A DNA stretch of 64,000 bases, from assembly GCF_019232825.1 (NCBI RefSeq), contig NZ_JAFAND010000117.1, positions 19,507 through 83,506 on the forward strand, written 5' to 3'. The notes beneath the pieces were generated by a model. The model worked only from the letters and a program-made list of their open reading frames with translations. It ran no database searches and was not told where the DNA came from. The stretch comes from Paludibacterium sp. (GTDB lineage Bacteria > Pseudomonadota > Gammaproteobacteria > Burkholderiales > Chromobacteriaceae). Position numbers and translations under genes: made by a program. This document shows, in pieces, positions 9,365-17,998 of the stretch; within the stretch, counting starts at the first letter, position 1; each line of letters opens with the position of its first letter.

Positions 9365-10453
9365 TTACAGGGAAGCGGCCGCGTCCGGCGCGGCCCAAGC
9401 GGCCGGCAAGCGCGTGAGCGCCGGACCGCCGCGGACGTTGAGGGTAAAGCCGTCGGCGCCGGCGATCAGCTCGCCCTGGCCGCCGATCGGCAGCGGCACG
9501 ATGTCGCGCACGTGGCCGATGGGCAGGCCGGTCAGCACCGGCACGCCGCTTTGGCGGGAAACGGTCTGCGCCAGCGCCGCCATGGTATAGCCGTCGGGAT
9601 CGAAACCATCCTTGCGCTGCTCGGAGAATTGGCCGAGCAAAACAGCGCTTTGCCGGCCCAGAATGCCGGCCTGGCGCAGCTGCGTCAGCATGCGGTCGAC
9701 CTTGTAGACGTCCTCGCCGACATCCTCGAGAAACAGAATGCCGCCGGGCACGTCCGGCATCCACGGCGTGCCGACCAGCGTCATCAGCACCGACAGATTG
9801 CCGCCCCACAGCGTGCCGGAAGTCTTGAACGGCGCGGCGGCTTGCGGCGCGTCGACCCGCAGCGCGTATTCGCCCGTTCGCAGCGCCTGTTGCAGCCAGG
9901 TCATGGTAAAGGCCGACAGCGGCTCGGCGGCGAAGTCGCCATACAGCATCGGGCCGGACACGGTCGCCACCTGGCCCTTGGCCCACAGCGCCAACTGCAC
10001 GGCGGTATTGTCGCTGTAGCCCATCAGCACCGTGCCGCTCTGTCTCAGGCGCGGGCATAGATGGTCGAAATCGAGGTGCGCCAGCAACTGCGCGGCGCCG
10101 AAGCCGCCACGGGCGGCGATGATCAGTGCCGGCATCGGCGTGGCCGGGTCGGCCAGCGCGTTGAGGTCTTGCGCGCGCTCGGCGATGCTGCCGGCAAAGC
10201 GCGACTGGCGGCGCGTCAGCACCGCCAGGTTGTCGACGTGGAAGCCCTGCGCCTGCAACGCCGCCACGCCGCGCTCGGCGCGCGGCAGATCGATCATCGG
10301 CCCGCCCAGCGCCATCAGCCGCGCCACCGGCGCATCGCCGGCAACGGCCGGGGTGCCGGGACTGCCGCAGGCGGATAACAAAGTGTTCATGGAAATGACG
10401 GCCCCCCATTTCAGGACCAGCCGACGCTCTTGTTGCGCAGGACTCATCGGCAT
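9365..10453 (-). CDS. Peptidase S66 (LD-carboxypeptidase family), predicted Tat lipoprotein
   Basis: About 362 residues. The S66 serine-glutamate-histidine set is visible: GYSDNTAV (nucleophile serine), FLEDVGEDVYKVDR (glutamate) and GLPIGHV (histidine). LdcA-type members trim the terminal D-Ala from tetrapeptides during murein recycling in the cytoplasm. This copy instead starts with a twin-arginine stretch (ERRLVLKWG), a hydrophobic segment and a lipobox-like LLSAC, so export and lipid anchoring are predicted. The start is uncertain: ATG codons at 10486, 10453 and 10447 are all in frame and none has a clear ribosome binding site. It reads in tandem with the downstream LysR gene, 19 nt away. 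Confidence 0.82.
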   Translation of the reverse strand: MPMSPAQQERRLVLKWGAVISMNTLLSACGSPGTPAVAGDAPVARLMALGGPMIDLPRAERGVAALQAQGFHVDNLAVLTRRQSRFAGSIAERAQDLNALADPATPMPALIIAARGGFGAAQLLAHLDFDHLCPRLRQSGTVLMGYSDNTAVQLALWAKGQVATVSGPMLYGDFAAEPLSAFTMTWLQQALRTGEYALRVDAPQAAAPFKTSGTLWGGNLSVLMTLVGTPWMPDVPGGILFLEDVGEDVYKVDRMLTQLRQAGILGRQSAVLLGQFSEQRKDGFDPDGYTMAALAQTVSRQSGVPVLTGLPIGHVRDIVPLPIGGQGELIAGADGFTLNVRGGPALTRLPAAWAAPDAAASL

Positions 10454-10540
10454 GTCGCACCAGGCTGGTGAAAAAATTTCCGCCATTACAACATGGAAGC
10501 CCCCGGCGGTGGCAAATTTACGTGGTTTTTCTGCGCCATG

Positions 10541-11968
10541 TCAGCCCGGCGAGGATTCGCCGGCAGACGTCAGCGCCACCTTGCGCAGCCCGGACAATGA
10601 CCGCAGCAGAGCTTCGTCGTGGCTGATCAATAATAGCGCGCCCGGATAGGCTTGCAGGATATCGGCCACATGCTGGCGCGAGCGCGCGTCCAGATTGTTG
10701 CTGACTTCATCGAGGATCAATAGCCGCGGCGCGCGCGCCGCGATGCAGGCGAGCGACAGCCGCGCGCGTTCGCCGCCGGACAGCGCCTCGATCGGCATGT
10801 CGAGCTGCGCGTCGTGGCGAAACAGAAAACGGCTCAGGTGATGGCGCACGGCGCTGGCCGGCCAATCGGACGCGCAGGCCAACAGCGCCTGCAGCACGCT
10901 ATGCCGTGGCGGCAGATTGGCGTAATGCTGATCGAGATAGCCGATGTCGGCCGCGGCGGGCGTCAGCCAATCGCCCCCAAGCCTCAGCCGCGTCTCCCCC
11001 GCCAGCGCGCGCGCCAGCGTCGATTTGCCGCTGCCGTTGGCCCCCGCCAGCCAGACCCGCTCGCCTGGCTCGACAGTCAGATGGAGCGGCGCTGTCAACG
11101 CCCCCCGGTGGCCGAACAGGGCGCCGCTGACCTGGACCACCGGGCCGCGTGTGCGCTTGGCGCCGGCCGGCAAGAAGAACGCCGGCTCAACCGTCTCGCC
11201 CGGCGCGCTTTGCGCCAACGCCGTCTGAATCTCCTCGCGCCAGGCGCGCAGCTCGGCCTTGTTGTCGCCGGCGGTGGTATTGCCGCGGCTGAGCTTGGCC
11301 GCCGATTTCACCGTGGCCCAGCGCCGTTCGCGAATGGCTTTCTCGCCGCGCTGGCGGGCATGGCTCGCGCGCTCCTGCTCCTTCATCAGCCGCTCGTGGG
11401 TCGCCCGGCGGTCTTGCTGGAGCATGGCACGCTCGTGTAGCAGCGCGGCATGGCGCGTGGCGCGTTCGTCCAGGTAATCCTGATAACGGCCGGCGAACGC
11501 CGCGATGCGACCGTCCTCGACGATCCACAGCGTGTCGCACAATTGCGCCATCCATGCCTCGTCATGCGTCACCAGCACCAGCGTGCCGGCGAAATGGCGC
11601 AGCATGCGCAACATGGCGCGGCGATTGTCGCCGTCCAGATGATTGCTCGGTTCGTCGAGCAGCAGCAGGTCGGGGCTGCTGGCCAGCGCCCGGCTCAGCG
11701 CCTGGTTGACGCGCTGGCCGCCGGAGAGCGCCGCGTCGCCGGACAGCACCTGCGCCACGTAACCGACCGTCAGATCCGGCGCGCGGACGATACGCCCCTC
11801 GCTCGGCGCGAGTTCGCCGGCAAGCAGGCGCAATAGCGAGGATTTACCGCTGCCGTTATCGCCGACGATGGCAATGCGTTCGCCCCAGGTCAGGGAGCCG
11901 GAAAAATCGGAAAAACAGGTTTTATGGGGAAAGGCCAGGCCCAAGCCTTGCCATTGGATCATCGACAT
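10541..11968 (-). CDS. ABC-F family ATPase (translation factor type)
   Basis: 475 residues with two ATP-binding cassettes and no membrane segments, the ABC-F layout; such proteins act on the ribosome. Cassette 1 has GDNGSGKS, LSGGQ and DEPSNHLD; cassette 2 has GANGSGKST, LSGGE and DEVSNNLD. Between them lies a long, charged, arginine/glutamate-rich linker (about residues 205-265) matching the P-site tRNA-interaction motif. The ATG at 11968 is preceded by AGAGGTG; a 50-codon upstream extension lacks family sequence and is rejected. The second Walker B (DEVSNNLD) departs from the usual DEPTNHLD. It could be a housekeeping (Uup/YheS-like) or an antibiotic-protection member. Confidence 0.87.
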   Translation of the reverse strand: MSMIQWQGLGLAFPHKTCFSDFSGSLTWGERIAIVGDNGSGKSSLLRLLAGELAPSEGRIVRAPDLTVGYVAQVLSGDAALSGGQRVNQALSRALASSPDLLLLDEPSNHLDGDNRRAMLRMLRHFAGTLVLVTHDEAWMAQLCDTLWIVEDGRIAAFAGRYQDYLDERATRHAALLHERAMLQQDRRATHERLMKEQERASHARQRGEKAIRERRWATVKSAAKLSRGNTTAGDNKAELRAWREEIQTALAQSAPGETVEPAFFLPAGAKRTRGPVVQVSGALFGHRGALTAPLHLTVEPGERVWLAGANGSGKSTLARALAGETRLRLGGDWLTPAAADIGYLDQHYANLPPRHSVLQALLACASDWPASAVRHHLSRFLFRHDAQLDMPIEALSGGERARLSLACIAARAPRLLILDEVSNNLDARSRQHVADILQAYPGALLLISHDEALLRSLSGLRKVALTSAGESSPG

Positions 11969-12124
11969 GCAACACCTCTCACGCGTGGGCAACGAAACGA
12001 ATCGCGATTTGCCCGAAAACGGGCGATTAGGCGTTGAAGCGCATGTCGGCATCCTTGAGGAAAAAACGGAAAGAGCGGCTATGATAAGGCAAACGGGGCG
12101 GCCGAGCCACCCCGTCATCGGTCA

Positions 12125-12385
12125 TCAGGCCTCCAGGAGCGCCTTGACCACGTCGACGTAGCCCTGCATGGCGTCGTCGGCCGACGTGCCCTTGAGCTTC
12201 TCCCATGCGTCGAACTTAGCGCGGTTGATGAAGTCCATCGCGCCCGGGCGATCGCCATGCGCGTCGCCGTCGGTGGCTTGCTTATACAGCGCGTACAGCT
12301 TCAGCAGCGTTTGGTTGTCCGGGCGCTCGGCCAGGGTTTTGACGTCGGCTTGCGCCTTGGTGAATTGTGCTTGCAGATCGGACAT
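12125..12385 (-). CDS. Acyl-CoA-binding protein
   Basis: 86 residues, the full length of a single ACBP domain: four helices that bind long-chain acyl-CoA in the cytosol. Hallmarks are LLKLYALYKQATDGD, the ligand-contacting stretch about GAMDFINRAKFDAWEKLKG, and a closing helix with YVDVVKALL. These small proteins are common in eukaryotes and scattered in bacteria. It is 156 nt upstream of nothing obvious in its own pathway: the next gene on the strand is the ABC-F ATPase. Confidence 0.9.
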   Translation of the reverse strand: MSDLQAQFTKAQADVKTLAERPDNQTLLKLYALYKQATDGDAHGDRPGAMDFINRAKFDAWEKLKGTSADDAMQGYVDVVKALLEA

Positions 12386-12396
12386 GCCTACTCCTT

Positions 12397-12434
12397 TGTG
12401 TTATGTGTTAGCCCATGTGTTATGTGTTAGCCCA
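12397..12434. repeat. 19-nt tandem direct repeat
   Basis: TGTGTTATGTGTTAGCCCA occurs twice back to back (12397-12415 and 12416-12434), just upstream of the acyl-CoA-binding protein start. It is exact in both copies. Function unknown; it lies where the promoter should be. Confidence 0.85.
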
Positions 12435-12464
12435 ACGCGCGTTAGGGTCCGTCGTCAGGTGTTC

Positions 12465-12553
12465 GGCGCAATGCCGCGCGTTGCGCGCCGATTGCGCCCT
12501 ACGCAACGGCACCCCCCTTCGCGTAGGGTGCACTCGCCGAAGGCAGTGCACCG
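12465..12553. repeat. BIME-like pair of REP palindromes
   Basis: One palindrome has GGCGCAAT (12465-12472) and ATTGCGCC (12491-12498) as ends. The second, in the opposite orientation, starts GTAGGGTGCACTCGCCGAAG at 12523 and ends GCAGTGCACCG at 12553. The latter matches the left arm of the 805-1004 units with paired changes that keep the stem. The rest of the 215-nt gap (12386-12600) holds the tandem repeat and nothing else recognisable. Confidence 0.65.
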
Positions 12554-12600
12554 CCAAAAGATTGACAGACAGGCCCTAATATACACGAAATATGCACATT

Positions 12601-13371
12601 TCATCTTGCGGACGGCGCATCGCCCTCCGCCTGCCAAGCCCTTAACACACCGGGCAAAAACGGCCGCGCGGCGGCGGGCAAACCCGCGAGGCTCAGCACC
12701 CGGCCGTCCGGCGTCAGTAGCGCCGGCAACTGCCCCGCCGCCAGGATATCGGCACCAGGCAGCACATACAGCCGCAGGTCCCGCCGCCGCAGCAATACCT
12801 GCCGCAACGGCTCGGCCGCGTTCGGATCATCTCCGGTCAACAACGCCGCGGCGAATCGTCCCTCTCCATGCACATCGGCCGGCGTGGCGTCGCGCATCAG
12901 CCGCTGCCAGCGCGCGCGCGCGAACTCATCCGCATGCGCCTGGGTCAGATCGCGCCCGTCGCTCACGTCGAGTAAGCGCCCCCAATACACGCCGCGCCGC
13001 GCCGGATCGGCGTACACGATCTGGCCATGCGGCAAGAACACCTCCTCCAGCCCGTCGAGCGACGCGTGCCGATGGCCGGCCGCCGCCATGCCGGCGGCGA
13101 ATAGCGACGGGCTGGCGGCGCGCCGGCATTCGCCGTCGCACACGATCAGGTAGCGGCCGCGGGCCGACAAGTAACCGATCCGCCGGTTGGGCAACGTCAA
13201 GCGCCGCAGCCCGCCATCGACCGGCGCCGGCGTTTGCGCGGCCTCACGCGCGCGCGCCAACATGGCGCTCTCCCCTGTCGAGGGCGCGGCATCCGGGGGG
13301 TGAAGCGAGCAGGCGCCAAGCAGCCAGGGCACTAGCCCCATGCTGGCGATGAACAGGTCAAGTCTAGCCAT
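12601..13371 (-). CDS. DsbC-like lipoprotein without a CxxC site
   Basis: 256 residues with an N-terminal hydrophobic segment and lipobox LLGAC (cysteine 21). Residues 116-144 (GQIVYAD then GRLLDVSDGRDLT) run parallel to the neighbouring DsbC (NQIVYAD then GDLIDVKSGQSLT). The region after that also follows DsbC in order: AAALLTGDDPNAAEPL stands where DsbC has LAIFTDPDCPFCHQL, and GQLPALLTPDGRVL where DsbC has the cis-proline strand GTPALVFGNGRLV. The active-site cysteines are absent. A CDGEC pair (residues 78 and 82) lies before the shared part. It therefore looks like a duplicated, membrane-anchored, redox-dead DsbC relative lying downstream of dsbC. This is my alignment by eye; no family name is known to me. 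Confidence 0.7.
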   Translation of the reverse strand: MARLDLFIASMGLVPWLLGACSLHPPDAAPSTGESAMLARAREAAQTPAPVDGGLRRLTLPNRRIGYLSARGRYLIVCDGECRRAASPSLFAAGMAAAGHRHASLDGLEEVFLPHGQIVYADPARRGVYWGRLLDVSDGRDLTQAHADEFARARWQRLMRDATPADVHGEGRFAAALLTGDDPNAAEPLRQVLLRRRDLRLYVLPGADILAAGQLPALLTPDGRVLSLAGLPAAARPFLPGVLRAWQAEGDAPSAR

Positions 13372-13430
13372 GGTGCGCGGATTCTAGACCGGCGCGCGCG
13401 GGCATTCCTGAGGAACAATTAGGCGAGAAT

Positions 13431-13456
13431 CGCCAGCCATGGGTGCATGGCTGGCG
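13431..13456. terminator. Hairpin behind dsbC
   Basis: CGCCAGCCAT (13431-13440) pairs perfectly with ATGGCTGGCG (13447-13456). It sits 12 nt after the dsbC stop on the minus strand. There is only a weak T-run (ATTCT), so it may end transcription partly or protect the transcript end. Confidence 0.55.
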
Positions 13457-13468
13457 AACGGGCGGGAA

Positions 13469-14209
13469 TTACTTGGCGTCGAGCAGCTGTTCCAGCTGCG
13501 CTTTGGGGATGGCGCCCGCCACAAGGCGGCCGTTGCCGAACACCAGCGCCGGCGTGCCGTTGACGCCGAGCTTGTCGCCCAGCGCCAGGTTGCGGTCGAT
13601 CGGTGTGTCGCACGCGTCGTCGCCGGACGGCTTGACGCCGTTATCCATCCAATCGCGCCACGCCTTGAGGCGGTCGGGGGCGCACCAAACCTGCTTGGCC
13701 TTGTGCATCGCATCCGGATGCAGTTGGGTCAGCGGGAACAGGAAGGTGTAGATGGTGACGTTATCCACACCGGCCAAACCCTCTTTCTCCAGCTGATGAC
13801 AGAACGGGCAGTCCGGATCGGTGAAAATCGCCAGCTTGCGCGCGCCGTTGCCGCGCACTTCCTTGATGGCGTCGGTCAGCGGCAAGACATTCCATGCCAC
13901 GCGGTTGAGCTCGGCCTGGCGCGCCTCGGTCAGGCTTTGGCCGCTTTTCACGTCGATCAGGTCGCCGACGAACAGATAATCGAGCTTCTGATCGGCGTAG
14001 ACGATCTGGTTACCCTGAACGTCGATCTCATAGATGCCCTTGAGCGGCGTCACGCGCACCGCCAGCACTTGGCGGTCGGTGAAACGCTGCTCGAAAGCTT
14101 TTTTCACCGCGGCAAGCTGGGCGTTGCCGTTGTTGTCGGCGTTGGCGCCGCAAGACAACAGCGCCGGCAAAATCCCGGCCACTGCCAGGCGAATCAGGGT
14201 TTTGTTCAT
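13469..14209 (-). CDS. dsbC: Thiol:disulfide interchange protein DsbC
   Basis: 246 residues from an ATG preceded by AAGGAACGAC. A signal peptide (about 20 residues, ending LLSCGANA) is followed by the N-terminal dimerisation domain (about 27-100) and a thioredoxin fold with the active site CPFC at residues 134-137. The cis-proline motif is GTPALVF. A further cysteine pair (VWCAPD, DACDTP) matches the structural disulfide of DsbC. The enzyme isomerises wrong disulfides in the periplasm and is kept reduced by DsbD, which is not in the window. It is the last gene of the pepP-ubiH-ubiI run, 11 nt after the preceding stop. LLSC also resembles a lipobox. Confidence 0.92.
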   Translation of the reverse strand: MNKTLIRLAVAGILPALLSCGANADNNGNAQLAAVKKAFEQRFTDRQVLAVRVTPLKGIYEIDVQGNQIVYADQKLDYLFVGDLIDVKSGQSLTEARQAELNRVAWNVLPLTDAIKEVRGNGARKLAIFTDPDCPFCHQLEKEGLAGVDNVTIYTFLFPLTQLHPDAMHKAKQVWCAPDRLKAWRDWMDNGVKPSGDDACDTPIDRNLALGDKLGVNGTPALVFGNGRLVAGAIPKAQLEQLLDAK

Positions 14210-14220
14210 GTCGTTCCTTG

Positions 14221-15369
14221 TTAAAAGCCCACGGCAAAGCGAGCCAGCAGCCGCTTGAGCGGCCCAAGATGATTGACCAGCGATAAACCGGTATTGCGCA
14301 AATGCGCGAGCCCTGGCGCCGTCTGGTGAAACAAGCGGAACAGACCGTCGCAGGTCATCTGCATGGTCAGCACCGCCTCCTTGCGGCTGCGCTCGTAACG
14401 GCGCAGCAACGCCCATTCGCCCGGATCGCCTTGGCGGCCGATCAGCTCGGCCAGCCGGGCCGCATCCTGAAAGCCCAGGTTGACCCCTTGCCCGGCCAGC
14501 GGGTGCACGGTATGCGCCGCATCGCCCAACAGCGCCAGCCGCTGGCCGATGACGCTATCGGGGCGGATGAGCCGCAGCGGAAACGCGGCGGCGGGCGTAA
14601 TCGCGGTCAAGGCGCCCAGCGCGCCGCCGCCAGCGCGCGCGACCGTTTCGGCCAAGGTCGCGGCATCCAGCGCCAGTAAACGCTCGGAATCGGATGTCGA
14701 CCACACCATGGAAAAATAGTTCCCCGGCAACGGCAGCCAAGCCAGCACGCCATCGCCCAGAAACCACTGCCGCGCACAGTCGCCATGCGGCAACGCGCAG
14801 GCGAAATTGGCCACCACGCCGGATTGGCCGTAAGGCCGCACCGAGGCGGCAATGCCGGCCTCGCGCCGCAGCCAGGAGTTGGCGCCATCGGCGCCGGCCA
14901 ACAGCGACGCCGATAGCACGGCGCCACCGTCCATGGTCAAACGGGCCGCGCGCGGATCGGTATCGAAACGCTGCGCCCGCCCCTCGACCACGGTGATGCC
15001 GCTCGCGCGGATGGCGCGCCACAACGCGGCCAGCATCCAGCGGTTCTCGGCAATGGCGGCGAGCTCGACTTGACCGATCTCGGCGGCGCTGAAGGAGAGC
15101 CGGCCATCGCGGTCGCCGCGCACGTCCATGCTGGCGACGCGACCGATACGGCGCGCATCGGGCCAAGCGCCAAGCCCGGCCAGAAAATCGCGGTTTTGCG
15201 GACTGACGGCGTAGATACGCGTATCCCAGCCCGCCTCCAGACCATCGGTTTCGGGCGGGCGCGGCTCCACCAGCGCCACAGCGCGCCCTTGACGCGACAG
15301 CGCCAAGGCCAGGCTCGCGCCGACCAGACCGCCGCCGACGACGATGACGTCGAAAACCGGTTCGCTCAT
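14221..15369 (-). CDS. ubiI: UbiH/UbiI/UbiF-family FAD-dependent hydroxylase (VisC type)
   Basis: 382 residues. The N-terminal FAD dinucleotide fold is VVGGGLVGASLALAL; the second FAD motif is LLGDAAHTVHPLAGQGVNLGFQD. Members add hydroxyl groups to the ubiquinone ring. In E. coli the order pepP-ubiH-ubiI is the same, which supports UbiI (C5 hydroxylase) here, although UbiF or a broad-range hydroxylase is possible because sequence alone separates them poorly. Its ATG overlaps the upstream ubiH stop by 4 nt (ATGA), so translation is coupled. Confidence 0.82.
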   Translation of the reverse strand: MSEPVFDVIVVGGGLVGASLALALSRQGRAVALVEPRPPETDGLEAGWDTRIYAVSPQNRDFLAGLGAWPDARRIGRVASMDVRGDRDGRLSFSAAEIGQVELAAIAENRWMLAALWRAIRASGITVVEGRAQRFDTDPRAARLTMDGGAVLSASLLAGADGANSWLRREAGIAASVRPYGQSGVVANFACALPHGDCARQWFLGDGVLAWLPLPGNYFSMVWSTSDSERLLALDAATLAETVARAGGGALGALTAITPAAAFPLRLIRPDSVIGQRLALLGDAAHTVHPLAGQGVNLGFQDAARLAELIGRQGDPGEWALLRRYERSRKEAVLTMQMTCDGLFRLFHQTAPGLAHLRNTGLSLVNHLGPLKRLLARFAVGF

Positions 15370-16538
15370 ACGTCGCCCCCGAGGCCAAAGACCAGATGGC
15401 CGGCGAAACGGCGCCGCAGCGGCGGCAAGGCGTCCAGCAGGTTCATGCCGACGGCGCGCGCCACGCCGACGAGCGGGTCGCGCGATTCGAACACGCGCAT
15501 CAAGCCATGGGTAAAGCCGATCACCGCCCGGGTATCCGGTTTGCGCGCGGCGGCATAGCGCGCCAGCAGCGCGGGCTCTCCCGGATCGGCCGCGCCGGCG
15601 GTCAACCTCGCCAGCGTCACCGCGTCGCGGATGCCCAGATTCAACCCTTGCGCCGCCACCGGATGCACGGTCTGAGCGGCGTTGCCGATCAGCGCCACGC
15701 GCCGGCCGGTCACGCGGCTCGCGCGGCGCAACCGCAGCGGGAACGTCGCCGGCCGTTCGACCGAACGCACCGCGCCCAGCCGTTCGCCGAAAGCCTTTTG
15801 CAGCGCCGCGGCCAGGACCTCGGGCGGTCCGTCGCGCAGCGCCTCGGCATCGGCCGGGCTGCGGGTCCAGACCAGCATGCAGCCGTCGCCGTACGGCAAC
15901 AGCGCCAGCGGCCCATCCTGGCTAAAGCGCTCGTAGGCCACCCCGCGGTGCGGCGCATCGAAGCGCACTTGCGCCAGCAAGGCCGTCTGATGGTAGTCGT
16001 GCTCATCGCGGTGAATGCCGGCCAGCGTGTCGATCAAGGCGCCCCCCTCGGCCAGCACCGCCAGCCGTGCCGTGGCCGCCCCCGCGCCTTGCGCGCCGTG
16101 ATAGCGCACGCGCGCGAAGCCGGCGAGCGTATCGAGCGCCTCGGCGCGACAACCCCACAGCACGTCGACGCCCGCCGCGGCGAGTTCGGCGTCCAACGCG
16201 GCGGTCAACGCCGCGTAGTCGACCACTTGCCCCAGGTGCGGCAAACCGACGTCGGCGGCGCGAATCAGCGTGCGCCCCCAACAGCCCTGCTGCGACACGT
16301 GCACGGTATCGATGGCCGTGGCCGGCAAGCCGGCGGGCCAGCCGCCGGCCTCGGCCAGATGCCGTTGGCTTTCGGCCGACAGCGCCAAGGCGCGCGCGTC
16401 GCGAATCACTTCACCCTCCGCGCGCGCCTCGAACAGCAGCACATGCCGCCCCTGGCGGGCAAACAGCAGCGCGGCCAGCGCTCCCGCCGGCCCGCCGCCG
16501 ATCACGGCGACGTCGCCGTGCAAAACGTCTCTATTCAT
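15366..16538 (-). CDS. ubiH: 2-octaprenyl-6-methoxyphenol hydroxylase UbiH
   Basis: 390 residues. FAD-binding motif VIGGGPAGALAALLFARQG at the N-terminus and LIGNAAQTVHPVAAQGLNLGIRD near residue 290; the GPLALLPYGDG segment is typical of UbiH. It hydroxylates the ring of the ubiquinone precursor at the membrane, with oxygen and a reductant. It follows pepP by 17 nt and overlaps the next hydroxylase by 4 nt, so the two enzymes are made together. Confidence 0.87.
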   Translation of the reverse strand: MNRDVLHGDVAVIGGGPAGALAALLFARQGRHVLLFEARAEGEVIRDARALALSAESQRHLAEAGGWPAGLPATAIDTVHVSQQGCWGRTLIRAADVGLPHLGQVVDYAALTAALDAELAAAGVDVLWGCRAEALDTLAGFARVRYHGAQGAGAATARLAVLAEGGALIDTLAGIHRDEHDYHQTALLAQVRFDAPHRGVAYERFSQDGPLALLPYGDGCMLVWTRSPADAEALRDGPPEVLAAALQKAFGERLGAVRSVERPATFPLRLRRASRVTGRRVALIGNAAQTVHPVAAQGLNLGIRDAVTLARLTAGAADPGEPALLARYAAARKPDTRAVIGFTHGLMRVFESRDPLVGVARAVGMNLLDALPPLRRRFAGHLVFGLGGDV

Positions 16539-16555
16539 CGGTTGCCGGTCCGGGA

Positions 16556-17845
16556 TCAGGCCATCAGCGCTTCGATGTCGTCGATGCGCTTGGGCACTTC
16601 GGCGGTATAGATTTCACGGCCATCGCGCGTGATCAGCACGTCATCCTCGATGCGGATGCCGATGTTGGCGAGTGCCGGCGGCACGTTGTCGGCCGGACGG
16701 ATATACAGCCCCGGCTCGATGGTGGTGCACATGCCGGGCTTGAACTCGCGCCACTCGCCGTCCACCTTGCGCTTGCCGACGTCGTGCACGTCCAGGCCGA
16801 TCATGTGGCCGACGCCGTGCATGTAGAACTGGCGATAGGCTTCCGATTCGATGATGCCGTCGACGGTGCCGGTCAACAGCTTCAGATCGACCATGCCTTG
16901 CGCCAGCACGCGCAGCGCGGCGTCGCCCGGCTCGTTCAGCCGCGCGCCCGGGCGCAGCGTCTCGATGGCGGCGAGTTCGGCCGCCAACACGATTTCGTAG
17001 ACGTCGCGTTGCGCGGCGCTGAATTTGCCGCTAATGGGGAAGGTGCGGGTAATGTCGCCGGCATAGCCGTTGAGCTCGCAACCGGCGTCGATCAACAGCA
17101 GCTCGCCCTCGTTCAGACGGTGGTTGTTGCCGACGTAATGCAGCGTGCAGGCGTTGGCGCCGCCGGCCACGATGCTTTCGTACGACGGGAAGCGCGCGCC
17201 CTGACGGATGAAGGTATGCAGGATCTCGGCTTCGATTTGGTATTCGTTCATGCCTGGATGGGTGGCTTGCATCGCGCGGACGTGCGCTTCGGCCGAAATT
17301 TTGCCGGCGCGGCGCAGGATGCCGATTTCGTATTCGTCCTTGACGATGCGCATCTCGTCCAGTTGCGCCAACACGTCGACAAAGCGCGTCGGCACCTCGA
17401 CGCCGGTACGGAAGCGCGCGCGCAGCGCGTCGAGCCAACCGGACACCCGCACGTCGAACGCCGCGTTGCGTCCGACCGGCCAGTGCACTTCGGGCTGCCC
17501 TGCCAGAATGTCGGGCATGCGTTGGTCCAGCTCGTCGATCAGATACGCCTCGTCAAAGCCGAATTCCTGCTTGGCGCCTTCCGGGCCATAGCGGAAACCG
17601 TCCCACACCTCGCGCTCCGGGTCTTTGGCGCGGCAGAACAGGATGCTCTTGTTATTGGTCGCATCGAGCACCAGCACAGCGCCGGGTTCGCCGAAGCCGG
17701 TCAGGTACCAGAAATAGCTGTCGGAACGGTAGGGATAGTGGGTGTCGGCATTGCGAATCGCTTCGGGCGCGGTGGCCAACACCGCCACACCCGAACCGAT
17801 GTGCGCCATCAAACGGGCGCGGCGGTCTTCGTGCATCTGTTTCAT
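16556..17845 (-). CDS. pepP: Xaa-Pro aminopeptidase
   Basis: 429 residues from ATG 17845; the 34 codons before it do not resemble the family. An N-terminal AMP_N domain (about 1-135) with the motif YRSDSYFWYLTGF precedes a pita-bread metallopeptidase domain. The metal ligands are in LLIDAGCELNGYAGDITRTFP (two aspartates), HGVGHMIGLDVHDVG (histidine), TIEPGLY (glutamate) and GIRIEDDVLI (glutamate). It removes an N-terminal residue that precedes proline. First gene of the pepP-ubiH-ubiI-dsbC run. Confidence 0.93.
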   Translation of the reverse strand: MKQMHEDRRARLMAHIGSGVAVLATAPEAIRNADTHYPYRSDSYFWYLTGFGEPGAVLVLDATNNKSILFCRAKDPEREVWDGFRYGPEGAKQEFGFDEAYLIDELDQRMPDILAGQPEVHWPVGRNAAFDVRVSGWLDALRARFRTGVEVPTRFVDVLAQLDEMRIVKDEYEIGILRRAGKISAEAHVRAMQATHPGMNEYQIEAEILHTFIRQGARFPSYESIVAGGANACTLHYVGNNHRLNEGELLLIDAGCELNGYAGDITRTFPISGKFSAAQRDVYEIVLAAELAAIETLRPGARLNEPGDAALRVLAQGMVDLKLLTGTVDGIIESEAYRQFYMHGVGHMIGLDVHDVGKRKVDGEWREFKPGMCTTIEPGLYIRPADNVPPALANIGIRIEDDVLITRDGREIYTAEVPKRIDDIEALMA

Positions 17846-17945
17846 GGTATGGGTTCTTTCGAGCTTGAGACGTAGAGCAGTGTACACCCGTATGCAGTTG
17901 GCGTGGACTCCTGCCCCGCATGGCCGGGAAGGCATGACGGCAAAC

Positions 17946-17975
17946 AAAAACGGCAGGCGCGCGCCTGCCGTTTTT
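17946..17975. terminator. Bidirectional-looking terminator upstream of pepP
   Basis: A perfect 30-nt palindrome: AAAAACGGCAGGCGC is the reverse complement of the second half. The stem is flanked by A and T runs, so it can stop transcription from either side. On the minus strand it ends yebC transcription before pepP. Confidence 0.92.
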
Positions 17976-17998
17976 GCCCACGACGCGCGAGGCGCCGA

